DNA of 64,000 nucleotides from Coprococcus aceti. Lineage in GTDB: Bacteria > Bacillota > Clostridia > Lachnospirales > Lachnospiraceae. Positions 40,911-50,595 of the stretch are shown in pieces. Below the pieces are notes generated by a model. The model saw nothing but the letters and a program-made list of their open reading frames with translations. It was not told the DNA's origin and made no database searches. The stretch lies in the NCBI RefSeq assembly GCF_025567285.1, contig NZ_JAOQJT010000003.1, positions 248,001-312,000 of the forward strand. Reading direction: 5' to 3'. Position 1 is the first letter of the stretch, and each line of letters begins with the position of its first letter. The position numbers were made by a program, and so were the translations under genes.

Positions 40911-43193
40911 ATGAGACGTATAAATATATTTTTACTGCTTGCCGCCGTTATAATAATGTGTTGTGGCTGCGCTGGTACATCAGAAAATGAAGAAAATGTG
41001 AAGGGAATGTCTGAATACCAGAAGGCACAGTTAGATGTGGCGGAGGTGTATGGATTTGGAAAGACTCATGATGGCTATGTATGCATAGGAGAAAATCCTG
41101 ACGGGGATGCTGTAAAGATGACGCTCACATCACTTGATGGTGAGCCCCGGGAGGAAAAGCTTGACTTAGATTCTATAATATCAGCGGATGAGAAGATATC
41201 GGCAGCATATGTTGATGGGGATGGGAGTGTCTATATAGCTTTGAGCAGTGTCACAGGAGATGGTGACATAGAGAGCAGGATCGCCTTAATAACAGGGAAT
41301 GGAGAAGTCAGACAGTTATCCGAGGGCATTGAGGGAAATGTGACAGCTGTCAGACTGCTTGCTGACGGTTCCGGCTATATCTCAGGCTGCCCGGGCGGTG
41401 AGATAAGGTGCTTTTCCATGGACGGCGAAGAGAGATTTGCCATCAAAAATATGGATTACACAGATATATGTGTGGCGGGAGATCGGCTTATGGTTTTAAC
41501 AGAGAGAAGTCTGTTGTCATATGACATATCCGATGGAAGTGAGGCTGAGACCACCACGTCATTTGATGAGGGAATGGCGGATGGGCTTGCCGAGACATTC
41601 AGCGGCAAGGGGATGGATGCGGTGAGCTGCAGAAATGTCATGAAGTATGATGACGCTACTGACTCACTGTATCTCATGCTGAGCACAGGGTTATATGAGT
41701 ATAAGCTGGAGGATAGGCTGGGGATAAGACTTGCGACATTCAGGGATTCGGATATCGAGTACGACTATGTGGTTGAAAGCAGCGATACATTTGTTGCGAT
41801 AGCTGGTGACAGGAGCGGAAGAAAGAATGTGGTGGTGTATTCATCTGATCCAAGCTATGCATCAACCGTGGTAGATGAGGAGCCGGATGATAAGACGGTC
41901 ACACTATATTCGCTCTATTATGCGGAGAGCTATGAAACCTTGATCTCGTGGTATGAGGCATACCATTCGGATATGACTGTGAAGTATGTGTGGGGCGTGG
42001 ATGACGAGAATGGAATATCTGAGAGCGATGCCATAAGTGCGCTCAATACACAGCTCCTGGCAGGTGAGGGACCAGATGTCATCATCATGGATGGGCTGAA
42101 TGTTGGAAGCTATGAGGATACCGGAGTTCTCATGGAATTGTCCAAGGTGTATGACGATATACTGCAGGAAAATCCAGATTGCCTGGAAAATGTGTTAAAT
42201 GCATACAGAAATAGTGATGGTTCGATATACGCAATTCCGGCTATGGAGACATTTACTGCCATTATCGGACCGGAGAATGAGGTCAAGAACGTGACGGATG
42301 CCCGGTCGCTTGCAGCATATATAAGCAGTCAGGACAGACCGGAATATGGAAATGACTTGTCATTCTATTACTGGGAGTGCTATTTCGATACGCTGTATCC
42401 GGTATATGCATCGGAGATTGTGGATAGTGATGGAAATTACGATGCTGAGATGCTCAGAAAATTTCTGGAGGACTTAAAGCTTCTGTATGACACGGAAATG
42501 GAGCGGACGACCCAGGATCAGATCGATGAGTGGACTGCCGAGTGGGGAAGCTACAGCGATCAGGTAAAAAGAGCCATAAACAGTGAATATATGAGTCCGC
42601 TGTTTAACAGATCATGGTCTGGCAGAAAGTCAGCATTTGTGAATATGAAAACTATGGGAGAGTCCTGGCGTTTTTATAGTATAAAAGAGGACTATGGGGT
42701 GGGAGCAGGCGAGAGCGGAGAAAACACAGATTACGCATACGAAATATGGGGAAATGACAGTGGGAAAGTATTTGTGCCAAACACAGTCATAGCGGTAAAT
42801 GCCGGTTCAAAGAGCCTGGACAATGCGGTCAGTTTTATGAAGGCTTTGTTCAGCACGGATGTACAGAAAATATATTACGGAGTTGATTGTGGCAATCCGG
42901 TAAATATGGAGGGCGTGCGGGAATGGAACAGAGAGGCACAGTCCATGGGAACTCCGGGCGGAAAGATCACGCTGGGCGGAAGTGATTACATGGACTGGTC
43001 GTATTGGCGTAAGGAAGAGTATCTTGATGAGTATATAAGAAAACTTAGAGAGCTGGATACTCCGTCAAATCCTGACGCGAGGGTCCGCAGTGTGATAAGG
43101 GATAACGCTGCAGACTATCTTGAAAATGGTGAGAGTCTGGACAGTATAGTAGATTCCATCGATAAACTTTTAGGGGTATATCTGAGTGAATAA
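40911..43193 (+). CDS. Lipoprotein: beta-propeller-like region fused to a solute-binding domain
   Basis: A 760-residue surface lipoprotein. A signal peptide ends in a lipobox (IIMCCGC, likely lipidated at Cys20). Residues about 30-325 form repeated short beta motifs with DG-x-G turns, like a beta-propeller. From about 328 (TVTLYSLYYAESYETLI) the sequence is a family 1 extracellular solute-binding domain (VDDENGISESDAI, GPDVIIMD, IYAIPAMETF). The propeller-plus-binding-domain fusion is unusual. The gene overlaps the first permease by 8 bp, so it delivers a ligand, perhaps sugar or glycopeptide, to that transporter. It is divergent from a two-component system. Confidence 0.75.
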   Translation: MRRINIFLLLAAVIIMCCGCAGTSENEENVKGMSEYQKAQLDVAEVYGFGKTHDGYVCIGENPDGDAVKMTLTSLDGEPREEKLDLDSIISADEKISAAYVDGDGSVYIALSSVTGDGDIESRIALITGNGEVRQLSEGIEGNVTAVRLLADGSGYISGCPGGEIRCFSMDGEERFAIKNMDYTDICVAGDRLMVLTERSLLSYDISDGSEAETTTSFDEGMADGLAETFSGKGMDAVSCRNVMKYDDATDSLYLMLSTGLYEYKLEDRLGIRLATFRDSDIEYDYVVESSDTFVAIAGDRSGRKNVVVYSSDPSYASTVVDEEPDDKTVTLYSLYYAESYETLISWYEAYHSDMTVKYVWGVDDENGISESDAISALNTQLLAGEGPDVIIMDGLNVGSYEDTGVLMELSKVYDDILQENPDCLENVLNAYRNSDGSIYAIPAMETFTAIIGPENEVKNVTDARSLAAYISSQDRPEYGNDLSFYYWECYFDTLYPVYASEIVDSDGNYDAEMLRKFLEDLKLLYDTEMERTTQDQIDEWTAEWGSYSDQVKRAINSEYMSPLFNRSWSGRKSAFVNMKTMGESWRFYSIKEDYGVGAGESGENTDYAYEIWGNDSGKVFVPNTVIAVNAGSKSLDNAVSFMKALFSTDVQKIYYGVDCGNPVNMEGVREWNREAQSMGTPGGKITLGGSDYMDWSYWRKEEYLDEYIRKLRELDTPSNPDARVRSVIRDNAADYLENGESLDSIVDSIDKLLGVYLSE

Positions 43194-44037
43194 ATTGGTT
43201 AGCAGAAGAACAAATGAAACGGTTGGATTTGTGATTCCGGGCTTTGTGGGTGTCCTGATCTTCGTGGTAATTCCGCTGATGGATGTATTCATATCATCCT
43301 TTCGTCATGCGGGGCAGGGCGGATTTGCAGGACTGCAGAACTACAGAGCCGTCTGGAGCAATACGGCATTCAGACTGGCGGCGGGCAATTCCCTGAGGTT
43401 TGAACTGGTGAGTGTTCCACTGCTCATGGTGATATCGCTGATAGTTGCGATAGAGGTATACGGAATGAAAAGCAACATAGTCAGGTTTGCATTTCTCATT
43501 CCACTTGCCATACCGTCAAATTCGTTGGCAGTGGTATGGAAGATATTATTCGCCGATCTCCTTTCGGGAAAGGCTGTCTTCTGGCTTTTTGTAGGTACAT
43601 TTATATTTAAGAATACAGGATACAACATGCTAATCTGGATGTCTGGATTGTCAGCGATACCGGAGACTGTGTATGATGCTGCCCGGGTTGACGGAGCCGG
43701 AAGATTTACACAGATATTCAGGATCACACTTCCGAATATGAAGAGATCTTTTTTTATCGTAGCCATGTTGTCAGTGGTGAACTCCCTCAAAATATTCAGG
43801 GAGCAGTATCTGATGGCGGGTAGTTATCCCGATATGAGTATATACCAGATACAGCACACATTTAACAACTGGTTTGAGAAGCTGGAGATCAGCAAGCTCA
43901 CAGCGGGAGCGGTTATGACGGCTGTTGTATTTTTCGGGATCATACTTGCCATACGTGCCTTATGTCTGATCGACTGGCATGGGATCTCGGCGAAGTATAA
44001 CAGAAAAATTTTCCAGAGAGGACGTGGGGGCAAATGA
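43186..44037 (+). CDS. ABC sugar-type permease (MalF/UgpA-like)
   Basis: A 283-residue inner membrane permease with six helices and the cytoplasmic EAA loop that contacts the ATPase (YDAARVDGAGRFTQIFRITLP, about 162-182). This places it in the carbohydrate uptake (CUT1) class. The GTG start (43186) overlaps the lipoprotein stop by 8 bp. The next gene, overlapping by 4 bp, is its MalG-like partner. No ATPase gene lies in this operon; a shared MsmK-type ATPase elsewhere would be needed, as is common in Firmicutes. Confidence 0.85.
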   Translation: MNKLVSRRTNETVGFVIPGFVGVLIFVVIPLMDVFISSFRHAGQGGFAGLQNYRAVWSNTAFRLAAGNSLRFELVSVPLLMVISLIVAIEVYGMKSNIVRFAFLIPLAIPSNSLAVVWKILFADLLSGKAVFWLFVGTFIFKNTGYNMLIWMSGLSAIPETVYDAARVDGAGRFTQIFRITLPNMKRSFFIVAMLSVVNSLKIFREQYLMAGSYPDMSIYQIQHTFNNWFEKLEISKLTAGAVMTAVVFFGIILAIRALCLIDWHGISAKYNRKIFQRGRGGK

Positions 44038-44891
44038 GATATATGGCAGAGGGGATACATTTGTTATTGAAGGTGTTCGTCATAATTGGTGCGGTACTTG
44101 CGGTGCTTCCGTTATTGTTTCTGGTAAGTGGTGTATTTATGGGTGAGACAGAGCTTGGGCAGTTATTGTTTTCGGGAACTGACGGCGGAGCTGGATACAC
44201 TGCGTGGCATATGATACCGCTTTATCCGACATTTCAAAATATCGTGGAGCTGCTGTTTGACACTCCGGAATACTATGTGCTTTTCTGGAACTCGGTGAAG
44301 ATTGTCGGGGTGGTAATAGCCGGACAGCTTGTGTTCGCTGTGCCGGCGGCATGGGGATTGTCCCGGAGCGGCAGCAGGTGGGCAAAGCTGATATTTGGCC
44401 TGTATATGTTCTGCATGATACTTCCATTTCAGGTGACGATGCTGTCACAGTACATAGTGCTAAACAGTCTCAACATGATAAATACCCATTGGGCTATCAT
44501 TTTGCCGCTGATGTTCTCAACATTTCCGATATTCATTATGTACAGTGCCTTTGAGCAGGTTCCTGATTCTGTGGTTGAGGCGGCGAGGCTGGACGGTGCT
44601 GGCAGCTTCAGGATATTTATATATATGGCTGTTCCCATAGCAAAGAGGGGGATCATAGCGGCGGTGATATTGGGATTCCTTGAATATTGGAATGTCGTGG
44701 AGCAGCCGGTTGTATTCCTCAAGGACAAATATCTGTGGCCGCTGTCTGTATATCTGCCAAATGTGACCGAGGGAAGCGCGGGGAGAGCGTTTACATTTGC
44801 CTTGTTCAGCTGTGTTCCCTCACTGATCGTGTTCTATGTAGGCAGGGTAATTCTGGCGGAGGGAATATCCATAGGCTCTGCCGAGGATTGA
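44034..44891 (+). CDS. ABC sugar-type permease (MalG/UgpE-like)
   Basis: A 285-residue permease with six helices and the EAA loop VVEAARLDGAGSFRIFIYMAVP (about 180-201), partner of the preceding MalF-like protein. The start ATG overlaps the previous stop (ATGA). MalG-type CUT1 proteins usually end soon after the last helix, as here. The HlyD-like gene begins 38 bp later. Confidence 0.85.
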   Translation: MRYMAEGIHLLLKVFVIIGAVLAVLPLLFLVSGVFMGETELGQLLFSGTDGGAGYTAWHMIPLYPTFQNIVELLFDTPEYYVLFWNSVKIVGVVIAGQLVFAVPAAWGLSRSGSRWAKLIFGLYMFCMILPFQVTMLSQYIVLNSLNMINTHWAIILPLMFSTFPIFIMYSAFEQVPDSVVEAARLDGAGSFRIFIYMAVPIAKRGIIAAVILGFLEYWNVVEQPVVFLKDKYLWPLSVYLPNVTEGSAGRAFTFALFSCVPSLIVFYVGRVILAEGISIGSAED

Positions 44892-44928
44892 TGAAGGCTG
44901 GTTGTAGGAGAAAAACAGGAGAAGAGTT

Positions 44929-45975
44929 ATGAGGCGATTTTCAGGAAAGCGATTTGAAACAAAGCTATGGGCAGAATGCGGGGTAAAGGCTGTTGGAATA
45001 TTTATGGCGGTGGTTATTGCCGGCACATTTATGTCGAGATTTGCGAGCAGTGCCCTGACACCGAGGGTCGAGACGGAATATGCGGTGTCTGGGACGGTAT
45101 CCACGGAGATTTTGCAGGATGTGGTGATAGATGGAGACAAGAAGACGCCGGTGTACGTCTATCCAGGACTTTTGGCCCAGGAGATATATGTGAGTGTCGG
45201 GAAAAAGATAGAGCAGGGAGATCCCCTTATGAGGGTGGATGTGGCAGCTGTCAGATCTGAGTATCTTGAGAAGAAGCTCGAACAGAAAAAACTGAAGGAA
45301 CAATACTGGTACACATGGGGAGACGAGATGGCGGTTATGGATGACAAGATCGCCGTGGTGGATGAACAGATCTCATATCTGGGGAAACTCATGGATGACA
45401 ATGGTGTTGTCTGTTCGGAGCTTAATGGGCTCATATCGGAGTCCAGAGTTGGAATCGGAAATAAGACTACTGAAGAGGCAGCTTTTGTGATAACAGAGAA
45501 GTCGGACAGCTACACCATAAAAATGTCAGTGACTGAGGAGCAGAGACGGTACATAGAAAAGGGGGATAAAGTTACAGTCCAGATGGATGACAGCGGTGTG
45601 AATACCGAGGTATCTGCAGTGTACAGTAATGTTGAAAATGGTCAAGGCTATATAGTGGAGGCTGTTGTTCCGGGCGATACATTCGATGTGGGGGACAGCG
45701 TGCTGGCAGAGATCTCACATCAGTCTGAAAAGTACGGATCTGTAGTTTCCATGTCAGCAATACACGCTGATGTGTCTGGTTCATACGTGCTTGTCGAGAG
45801 ACCGAAGGATACTCTTCTGGGGACGGAGTATGTTGCAGAAAAGGTATACGTGACCGTCGGGGATACAAATAATTATGATGCCGGTCTTAAGAAGAGCCCA
45901 TTCACCGGTGATGATAAGATCATTGTAAGTTCTGACAAGAAAGTGGAAGCCGGTGATACTGTACGTGAAAAATAG
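44929..45975 (+). CDS. HlyD/membrane-fusion-like protein
   Basis: A 348-residue protein with one N-terminal helix (about 18-42), a barrel-sandwich region (TPVYVYPGLLAQEIYVSVGK, IEQGDPLMRVD), a short coiled coil (about 108-145) and a second barrel half (SYTIKMSVTEEQRRYIEKGD). This is the layout of RND/MacA-type adaptors. Adaptors normally work with exporters, so its place behind importer-type permeases is odd. It may serve the MacB-like protein encoded next. AGGAGAAG precedes the ATG. Confidence 0.75.
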   Translation: MRRFSGKRFETKLWAECGVKAVGIFMAVVIAGTFMSRFASSALTPRVETEYAVSGTVSTEILQDVVIDGDKKTPVYVYPGLLAQEIYVSVGKKIEQGDPLMRVDVAAVRSEYLEKKLEQKKLKEQYWYTWGDEMAVMDDKIAVVDEQISYLGKLMDDNGVVCSELNGLISESRVGIGNKTTEEAAFVITEKSDSYTIKMSVTEEQRRYIEKGDKVTVQMDDSGVNTEVSAVYSNVENGQGYIVEAVVPGDTFDVGDSVLAEISHQSEKYGSVVSMSAIHADVSGSYVLVERPKDTLLGTEYVAEKVYVTVGDTNNYDAGLKKSPFTGDDKIIVSSDKKVEAGDTVREK

Positions 45976-45985
45976 GTGGCTTTGT

Positions 45986-46855
45986 ATGAGGAAATTTGTG
46001 ATCGGTATATTTGTCGGAATTGCGTTGTTGTGGCTGTTTATATGGAATGTAGTAAATGAAATATATATGAGTGGCGGGTATGGTGTCGACAGAAATTATG
46101 CATTTGTCACCACAGGGCAGACCATGTACACCAGAATGAAGGATGAGGATTATGTGAAGGGCACGTACAGGATATATCCGGGCGAGACGGTTGGCGGAGA
46201 TGCTGTATATAAAAAGGTGCAGTCAGATATAGTTGTGGTTGATTTTGCGGTGGAGGATATGTTTTGGGGAGCTGGAGCTCTGAGAAGAAATGATGCAGCT
46301 GGATGTATCATAAGCGGGGAGCTTTCGTATACACTGTTTGGAAGTCGCCATACCACCGGTTCCGTCGTGACCGTGCTTGAAAAAGAGTATGTCATCCGTT
46401 CTGTCATTGACTCGGAGGAAAGTTTCATGATCGTTCAGGCAGAGCAGGGGCATGGCGGTGACTGGGAGTTTGCCGACAGTAAAATTATAGATGGCATGGT
46501 GCTCGATATATCAGATGAAAATTACAGAGGGGAATATGCCGAGGAGGCTGCCGTTCATCATGGTTATGGCAGCAGCTTTTACTATGCCTCGGATTATCTG
46601 GATATTCTGCCGGACATAAATCTGCCGTCAAAATGGTCAGATTTTGATTTCTGGAGTGATGCCTCAGATGAACTTGAGGCTATACATGAGCGAAGATTGT
46701 ATTCTGACAAGGATGTGCTGGAGATATTTTATCACAGATGTGGGCAGCAGCTGAATATGTACAGGCAGCGCAGCGCAATATCCGCACTGTTACTATCTGG
46801 CTGGTGCGTGATGGTTCTTGTTAATATCAGAAAAAATTCTAAAAAATCTGCTTAG
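45986..46855 (+). CDS. MacB-like periplasmic core domain protein without ATPase or FtsX part
   Basis: A 289-residue protein: one N-terminal helix, an extracellular domain with the MacB_PCD pattern (GCIISGELSYTLFGSRHTTG, then VVTVLEKEYVIRSVID), and one C-terminal helix (about 262-280). It looks like the extracellular core of a MacB-type permease freed from its four-helix FtsX unit. ATG 45986 sits 10 bp after the HlyD-like stop with AGGTGG upstream. It is last in the lipoprotein-permease-permease-HlyD operon. Domain assignment is by pattern and moderately sure; function is unknown. Confidence 0.6.
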   Translation: MRKFVIGIFVGIALLWLFIWNVVNEIYMSGGYGVDRNYAFVTTGQTMYTRMKDEDYVKGTYRIYPGETVGGDAVYKKVQSDIVVVDFAVEDMFWGAGALRRNDAAGCIISGELSYTLFGSRHTTGSVVTVLEKEYVIRSVIDSEESFMIVQAEQGHGGDWEFADSKIIDGMVLDISDENYRGEYAEEAAVHHGYGSSFYYASDYLDILPDINLPSKWSDFDFWSDASDELEAIHERRLYSDKDVLEIFYHRCGQQLNMYRQRSAISALLLSGWCVMVLVNIRKNSKKSA

Positions 46856-46909
46856 GGAATTGATGCTTTATGAAACTTGTGTTAAAAATACTAGCAGAAG
46901 TTCCCTAAG
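46851..46909. repeat. 9-bp inverted repeat around a 41-bp AT-rich core
   Basis: CTTAGGGAA (46851-46859) and TTCCCTAAG (46901-46909) are perfect inverted repeats. The left one includes the stop codon of the MacB-like gene; the right one supplies AAGGAG in front of the fliB fragment. It could be a hairpin or the end of a small inserted element. Confidence 0.5.
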
Positions 46910-46919
46910 GAGATGTCAT

Positions 46920-46974
46920 ATGATTTACACATATCCGGATTATTATAAGAAATTCAATTGCATAGCGGACAAAT
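46920..46974 (+). pseudogene. 5' fragment of a fliB-like gene
   Basis: ATG plus about 18 codons (MIYTYPDYYKKFNCIADK) nearly identical in DNA to the start of the intact fliB-like gene at 52382 (about 55 of 58 bases, 46917-46974 versus 52379-52436). It then breaks into unrelated sequence. Confidence 0.85.
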
Positions 46975-47069
46975 ATTACACGTACCGAATTATTTTCATC
47001 TATAAGATCATCTAATGATGAAGTAACCATTCTTGTCTGGTTTCTATCAATTCCAACAATATATGCCAT
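46975..47069 (-). mobile_element. Transposase N-terminal remnant, IS1182-like
   Basis: On the minus strand an ATG (47069) opens MAYIVGIDRNQTRMVTSSLD and continues DLIDENNSVRV before fusing into the fliB fragment. The pattern GIDRNQ...DLID-N-VR is the start of IS1182-type transposases. Only about 31 codons remain. Confidence 0.65.
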
Positions 47070-47347
47070 AATCTATCCTTCTAGATTCAATATCTTGCAC
47101 TTTAATAATACCATTTATTTGAATTGTTTGACAGTCTGGCGTACGGTGCTGTGAGAGGACGGCGGTTAATTACTGCCGCCTACTCGATTATTGATAATGT
47201 AAGCAGTGACCACTAAAACTTAATATTAAACGTAATAAGATTGTAAGATGTGGATGTTAGAATAAAATCGTCAAATAGATCAGACGGCAAATAGATCAGA
47301 TAAAGAAATGACAGAAAATGAAAAAGAAATGAAAAGGAAGATGTATC
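47070..47347. other. Scar spacer with hairpin, direct repeat and promoter
   Basis: Contains GGCGG/CCGCC hairpin arms (about 47160-47185), a candidate promoter TTGTAA-16-TAAAAT (47241-47268) for the downstream ABC operon, and a 13-bp direct repeat CAAATAGATCAGA (47272-47284 and 47288-47300). No gene is seen. Confidence 0.45.
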
Positions 47348-48055
47348 ATGAATATATTATCAACCCACAATCTTACAAAGACATACGGAACAGGAGACAA
47401 TGTCGTGCATGCGCTTACAGATGTGTCACTTGATATTGAAGAGGGAAAATTTGTATCTATCATAGGCAGTTCAGGAAGTGGAAAGTCAACACTTCTAAAT
47501 CTCTTAGGAGGACTCGACAGGCCAACATCGGGGGATGTTATACTGGACGGCAAAGCTATTTTTGAAATGGACGATGAGGCACTTACTATATTCAGAAGAC
47601 GAAAGATAGGATTTGTCTTCCAGAATTACAATCTGGTGCCAATATTAAATGTGTACGAGAATATAGTGCTTCCGATCGAGCTGGATGGAACGAAGATAGA
47701 CACTGCGTATGTAGATAAAATTATGGATGTGCTCGGGTTATCGGAAAAGAAATTTTCCATGCCTAACCAGCTGTCAGGAGGCCAGCAGCAGAGGGTTGCG
47801 ATAGCCAGAGCGCTGGCAGCAAAACCTTCTATCATATTGGCTGATGAACCGACAGGCAATCTGGACAGCAAGACCAGCATGGATGTCATTGCACTGTTAA
47901 AGCTGACTGGTAAAGAGTTTGCACAGACGATAGTGATGATCACTCATAATGAAGAGATAGCAACCATGGCAGACCAGATGATACGGATCGAAGATGGCAG
48001 GATCTTCTCAGCAGGAGTACCAGATGGGGCAAATGGGGGTGAGAAGGATGCTTAG
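47348..48055 (+). CDS. ABC transporter ATPase, MacB/LolD/BceA type
   Basis: A 235-residue ATPase: Walker A GSSGSGKST (40-48), Q-loop VFQNYNLVPILNVYEN, perfect signature LSGGQQQR and Walker B ADEPTGNLDS. The type powers FtsX-fold mechanotransmission permeases rather than import. The downstream permease start overlaps its stop by 8 bp, and a response regulator and kinase follow, so the whole is a BceAB-RS-like peptide detection and resistance module. It could also energise the HlyD and MacB-like proteins of the preceding operon. Confidence 0.9.
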   Translation: MNILSTHNLTKTYGTGDNVVHALTDVSLDIEEGKFVSIIGSSGSGKSTLLNLLGGLDRPTSGDVILDGKAIFEMDDEALTIFRRRKIGFVFQNYNLVPILNVYENIVLPIELDGTKIDTAYVDKIMDVLGLSEKKFSMPNQLSGGQQQRVAIARALAAKPSIILADEPTGNLDSKTSMDVIALLKLTGKEFAQTIVMITHNEEIATMADQMIRIEDGRIFSAGVPDGANGGEKDA

Positions 48056-50531
48056 AAACAATAACCAGGCGGCGGTGAGCAGGATATATCACCGCATGTT
48101 AAAGCAGAATAAAGTGCGAAATGTAATTGTTATTTTGGCGATCGTTCTCACAACATTTATGTTCACGGCTGTATTTACATTGGGATTTTCCATAGCTAAA
48201 AATCTTAACCAGATGCAGCTCAGACTTCAGGGAACAAGATCTTCTATATATATGGAGCATCCATCTGAAGGTCAGATAAATGATATAAAGTCCTGTCCGT
48301 CACTTCTTGCGGCGGGAATACAGATTGATGCACAGACGGTAAGCACGGAGTCAGGCAAGTACAGTTATCTGCTTCAATATTATGATGATACGGAATTTAA
48401 TGAGAATCTGAAGCCGGCCATAACCAATGTAAATGGCAGCTATCCGAAGGACGAGAATGAGATAATGCTCACAAAGCAGATACTTGACAATATGGGTATT
48501 ACGTCGCCAAAGGTAGGTCAGAACGTTACTTTGGTGATGGATGGTGAGAGGAAAAATTTTGTGCTCTCAGGCTGGTACACAGGATTTGCCAAGAGCAGCA
48601 TATGCCTGGTGTCAAAGAAATATGTGGATTCCCAGGGAATAGATATGCAGAAAGATGGACGTGTCAGTATCTCCGCAAAGGAGGGCAAGGGTGACAAACT
48701 CCAAGATGAACTTGAGAAAAATGTTACTTTGAGGCAGGACCAGAAGTTTGACGTGAAATATGATGTTCAGTCTGAAAATGGTTCAAACCGTGTTTTTATA
48801 GCTATAAGTATAGGCATTATAGCTCTTATGATACTCCTTAGTGGATATCTTCTTATATATAATGTAATGTATATATCTGTTACAAAGGATATAAGATTCT
48901 ATGGAATGTTGAAGACCATCGGAGCCACGATGTCCCAGATACAGAAGATAGTGAAAAAACAGGCACTATATCTGGCTTGTATAGGAATTCCGATAGGGGT
49001 ACTCCTTGGAACGGCGGTGTCATTTGGCGTTGTTCCTCTTGCTATGAACATGCTGTCGATAGACAGGGAATCTGCACTTTCATCGGCGGTCAGTTTCAAT
49101 CCGGGAATATATGTATTCTCCGTGGTATTTGCATTTGCAACTGTATTTATAAGTGCAAGGAAACCGGCAAAATATGCTGGGAAGATATCTGCAATCGATG
49201 CTATGAAGTATGCTGGAAATATATCGGGAACAAGATATAAGTCCACCAGTGGAGGAAGACCCTGGAAGATGGCATGGAGGAATGTGTTTCGTGAAAAGAA
49301 GAGAAGTATACTTGTGTTTGCATCAATATTCATGGGTTCAGTTACATTTCTGTGTGTGAATACATTTATATCATGCATGGATGCGGACAGTTATATAGAG
49401 CACTATATTCACAATGATTATGTGCTATATGGCGACGGAGAATCAGATAACTCTAAGCTTCGGGCGACCATGGCAGACATCGCGGATCAGATGCGAAACA
49501 TTCCGGGTATGGGTACTGTAGAGGCGAACAGAAGTGCAAAGGTAAGGCTGCCATTTGACGCTGAACTTTATGCACCGTTTATTGAGACCGAGGATGACCC
49601 GGAATCTCTTGCGACATTTTATGAGACAACGACCAACAGTGAGGCACAGTATGGGGCACCGCTGATATCTGTCAATTCAGATATGATAAAGCTCTACAAC
49701 AAAACTGCCAGACAGAAGATTGATATAGATGCATTCGAAAAAGGAGAGGTATGTCTGATAGGTTATGTAGATTCCATATCAGCGTCGGAGCGGATGACGG
49801 ATAAGACTCTGACACTTGTAAATGACCAGACGGGCAGGAAGAGACAGATCTCAGTCGGTGTAGCCATGATGAGAACAGAGCAGTCAGCAATCACCGCCGG
49901 ATATTACTGGGTACTTGGTGGAGCTCCGGAGGCGATATTTGTGAGTGATGCGGTGATGGATGATCTGTTCCCGGATGCGGAGATCTCATGCATCATTGCG
50001 GATGCGGAGAAAGGAAAAGAATCAGAAGTGACACCATATGTACAGCGCATCGTAAAGGAAAATCCAGTCATAGCCGGGAGTGATATCAAGTCGGTGGAGG
50101 GCTCGGAATTCAAGAAGTCTATGCTGTCGCTTGAGGTGATAGGCGGTGGAATGTCGATCATATTGATACTTATCGGAGTGGTGAATTATATCAATGTCAT
50201 GATCACCGGTGTATATACGAGAAAACTGGAACTGGCAGTGCTTGAGAGCGTTGGAATGACAAAGAGGCAGATACGTAATATGCTTATGTACGAGGGCATG
50301 TTTTATGGTATTATAACAACAGTACTTATTGTGACGCTTGGAAGTCTTATGATGTATGGAGCTGGCCGGCTAAGTGTGAATATAGCCGATTATGCAGTGT
50401 TTAATTATCCGTATGCACTTGTTGCCGGAGTCGTTGTTGTGCTGTTTGCTATATGCATTGTGGTTCCGGCGATGGTGTTCAGACTTGTGACAAAAGATAC
50501 GGTGACAAGCCGGCTGAGAGAAGCATCATAG
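48048..50531 (+). CDS. FtsX-domain ABC permease
   Basis: An 827-residue permease with two FtsX units: helix about 24-46, an extracellular domain, three helices around 263-385, a second helix near 425-445, another extracellular domain (about 450-690), and three C-terminal helices (about 705-815). ITGVYTRKLELAVLESVGMTKRQI is the conserved FtsX cytoplasmic loop. The start ATG 48048 overlaps the ATPase stop, with GGTGAGAAGG upstream; the open frame 18 codons further upstream is dropped. With its ATPase it probably exports or detects membrane-active peptides or lipids. Confidence 0.85.
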   Translation: MLRNNNQAAVSRIYHRMLKQNKVRNVIVILAIVLTTFMFTAVFTLGFSIAKNLNQMQLRLQGTRSSIYMEHPSEGQINDIKSCPSLLAAGIQIDAQTVSTESGKYSYLLQYYDDTEFNENLKPAITNVNGSYPKDENEIMLTKQILDNMGITSPKVGQNVTLVMDGERKNFVLSGWYTGFAKSSICLVSKKYVDSQGIDMQKDGRVSISAKEGKGDKLQDELEKNVTLRQDQKFDVKYDVQSENGSNRVFIAISIGIIALMILLSGYLLIYNVMYISVTKDIRFYGMLKTIGATMSQIQKIVKKQALYLACIGIPIGVLLGTAVSFGVVPLAMNMLSIDRESALSSAVSFNPGIYVFSVVFAFATVFISARKPAKYAGKISAIDAMKYAGNISGTRYKSTSGGRPWKMAWRNVFREKKRSILVFASIFMGSVTFLCVNTFISCMDADSYIEHYIHNDYVLYGDGESDNSKLRATMADIADQMRNIPGMGTVEANRSAKVRLPFDAELYAPFIETEDDPESLATFYETTTNSEAQYGAPLISVNSDMIKLYNKTARQKIDIDAFEKGEVCLIGYVDSISASERMTDKTLTLVNDQTGRKRQISVGVAMMRTEQSAITAGYYWVLGGAPEAIFVSDAVMDDLFPDAEISCIIADAEKGKESEVTPYVQRIVKENPVIAGSDIKSVEGSEFKKSMLSLEVIGGGMSIILILIGVVNYINVMITGVYTRKLELAVLESVGMTKRQIRNMLMYEGMFYGIITTVLIVTLGSLMMYGAGRLSVNIADYAVFNYPYALVAGVVVVLFAICIVVPAMVFRLVTKDTVTSRLREAS

Positions 50532-50595
50532 ATATTGGGCAGACCGGCAGTCGTGAAAATGATATGGAATCAGCATGTAATTGATAGGAGAAAGT

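Noticed and set aside
40911..46855. Complete ABC sugar importer
   Set aside because: No ATPase is encoded, and two exporter-type proteins are in the same operon, so a plain importer label would be misleading.
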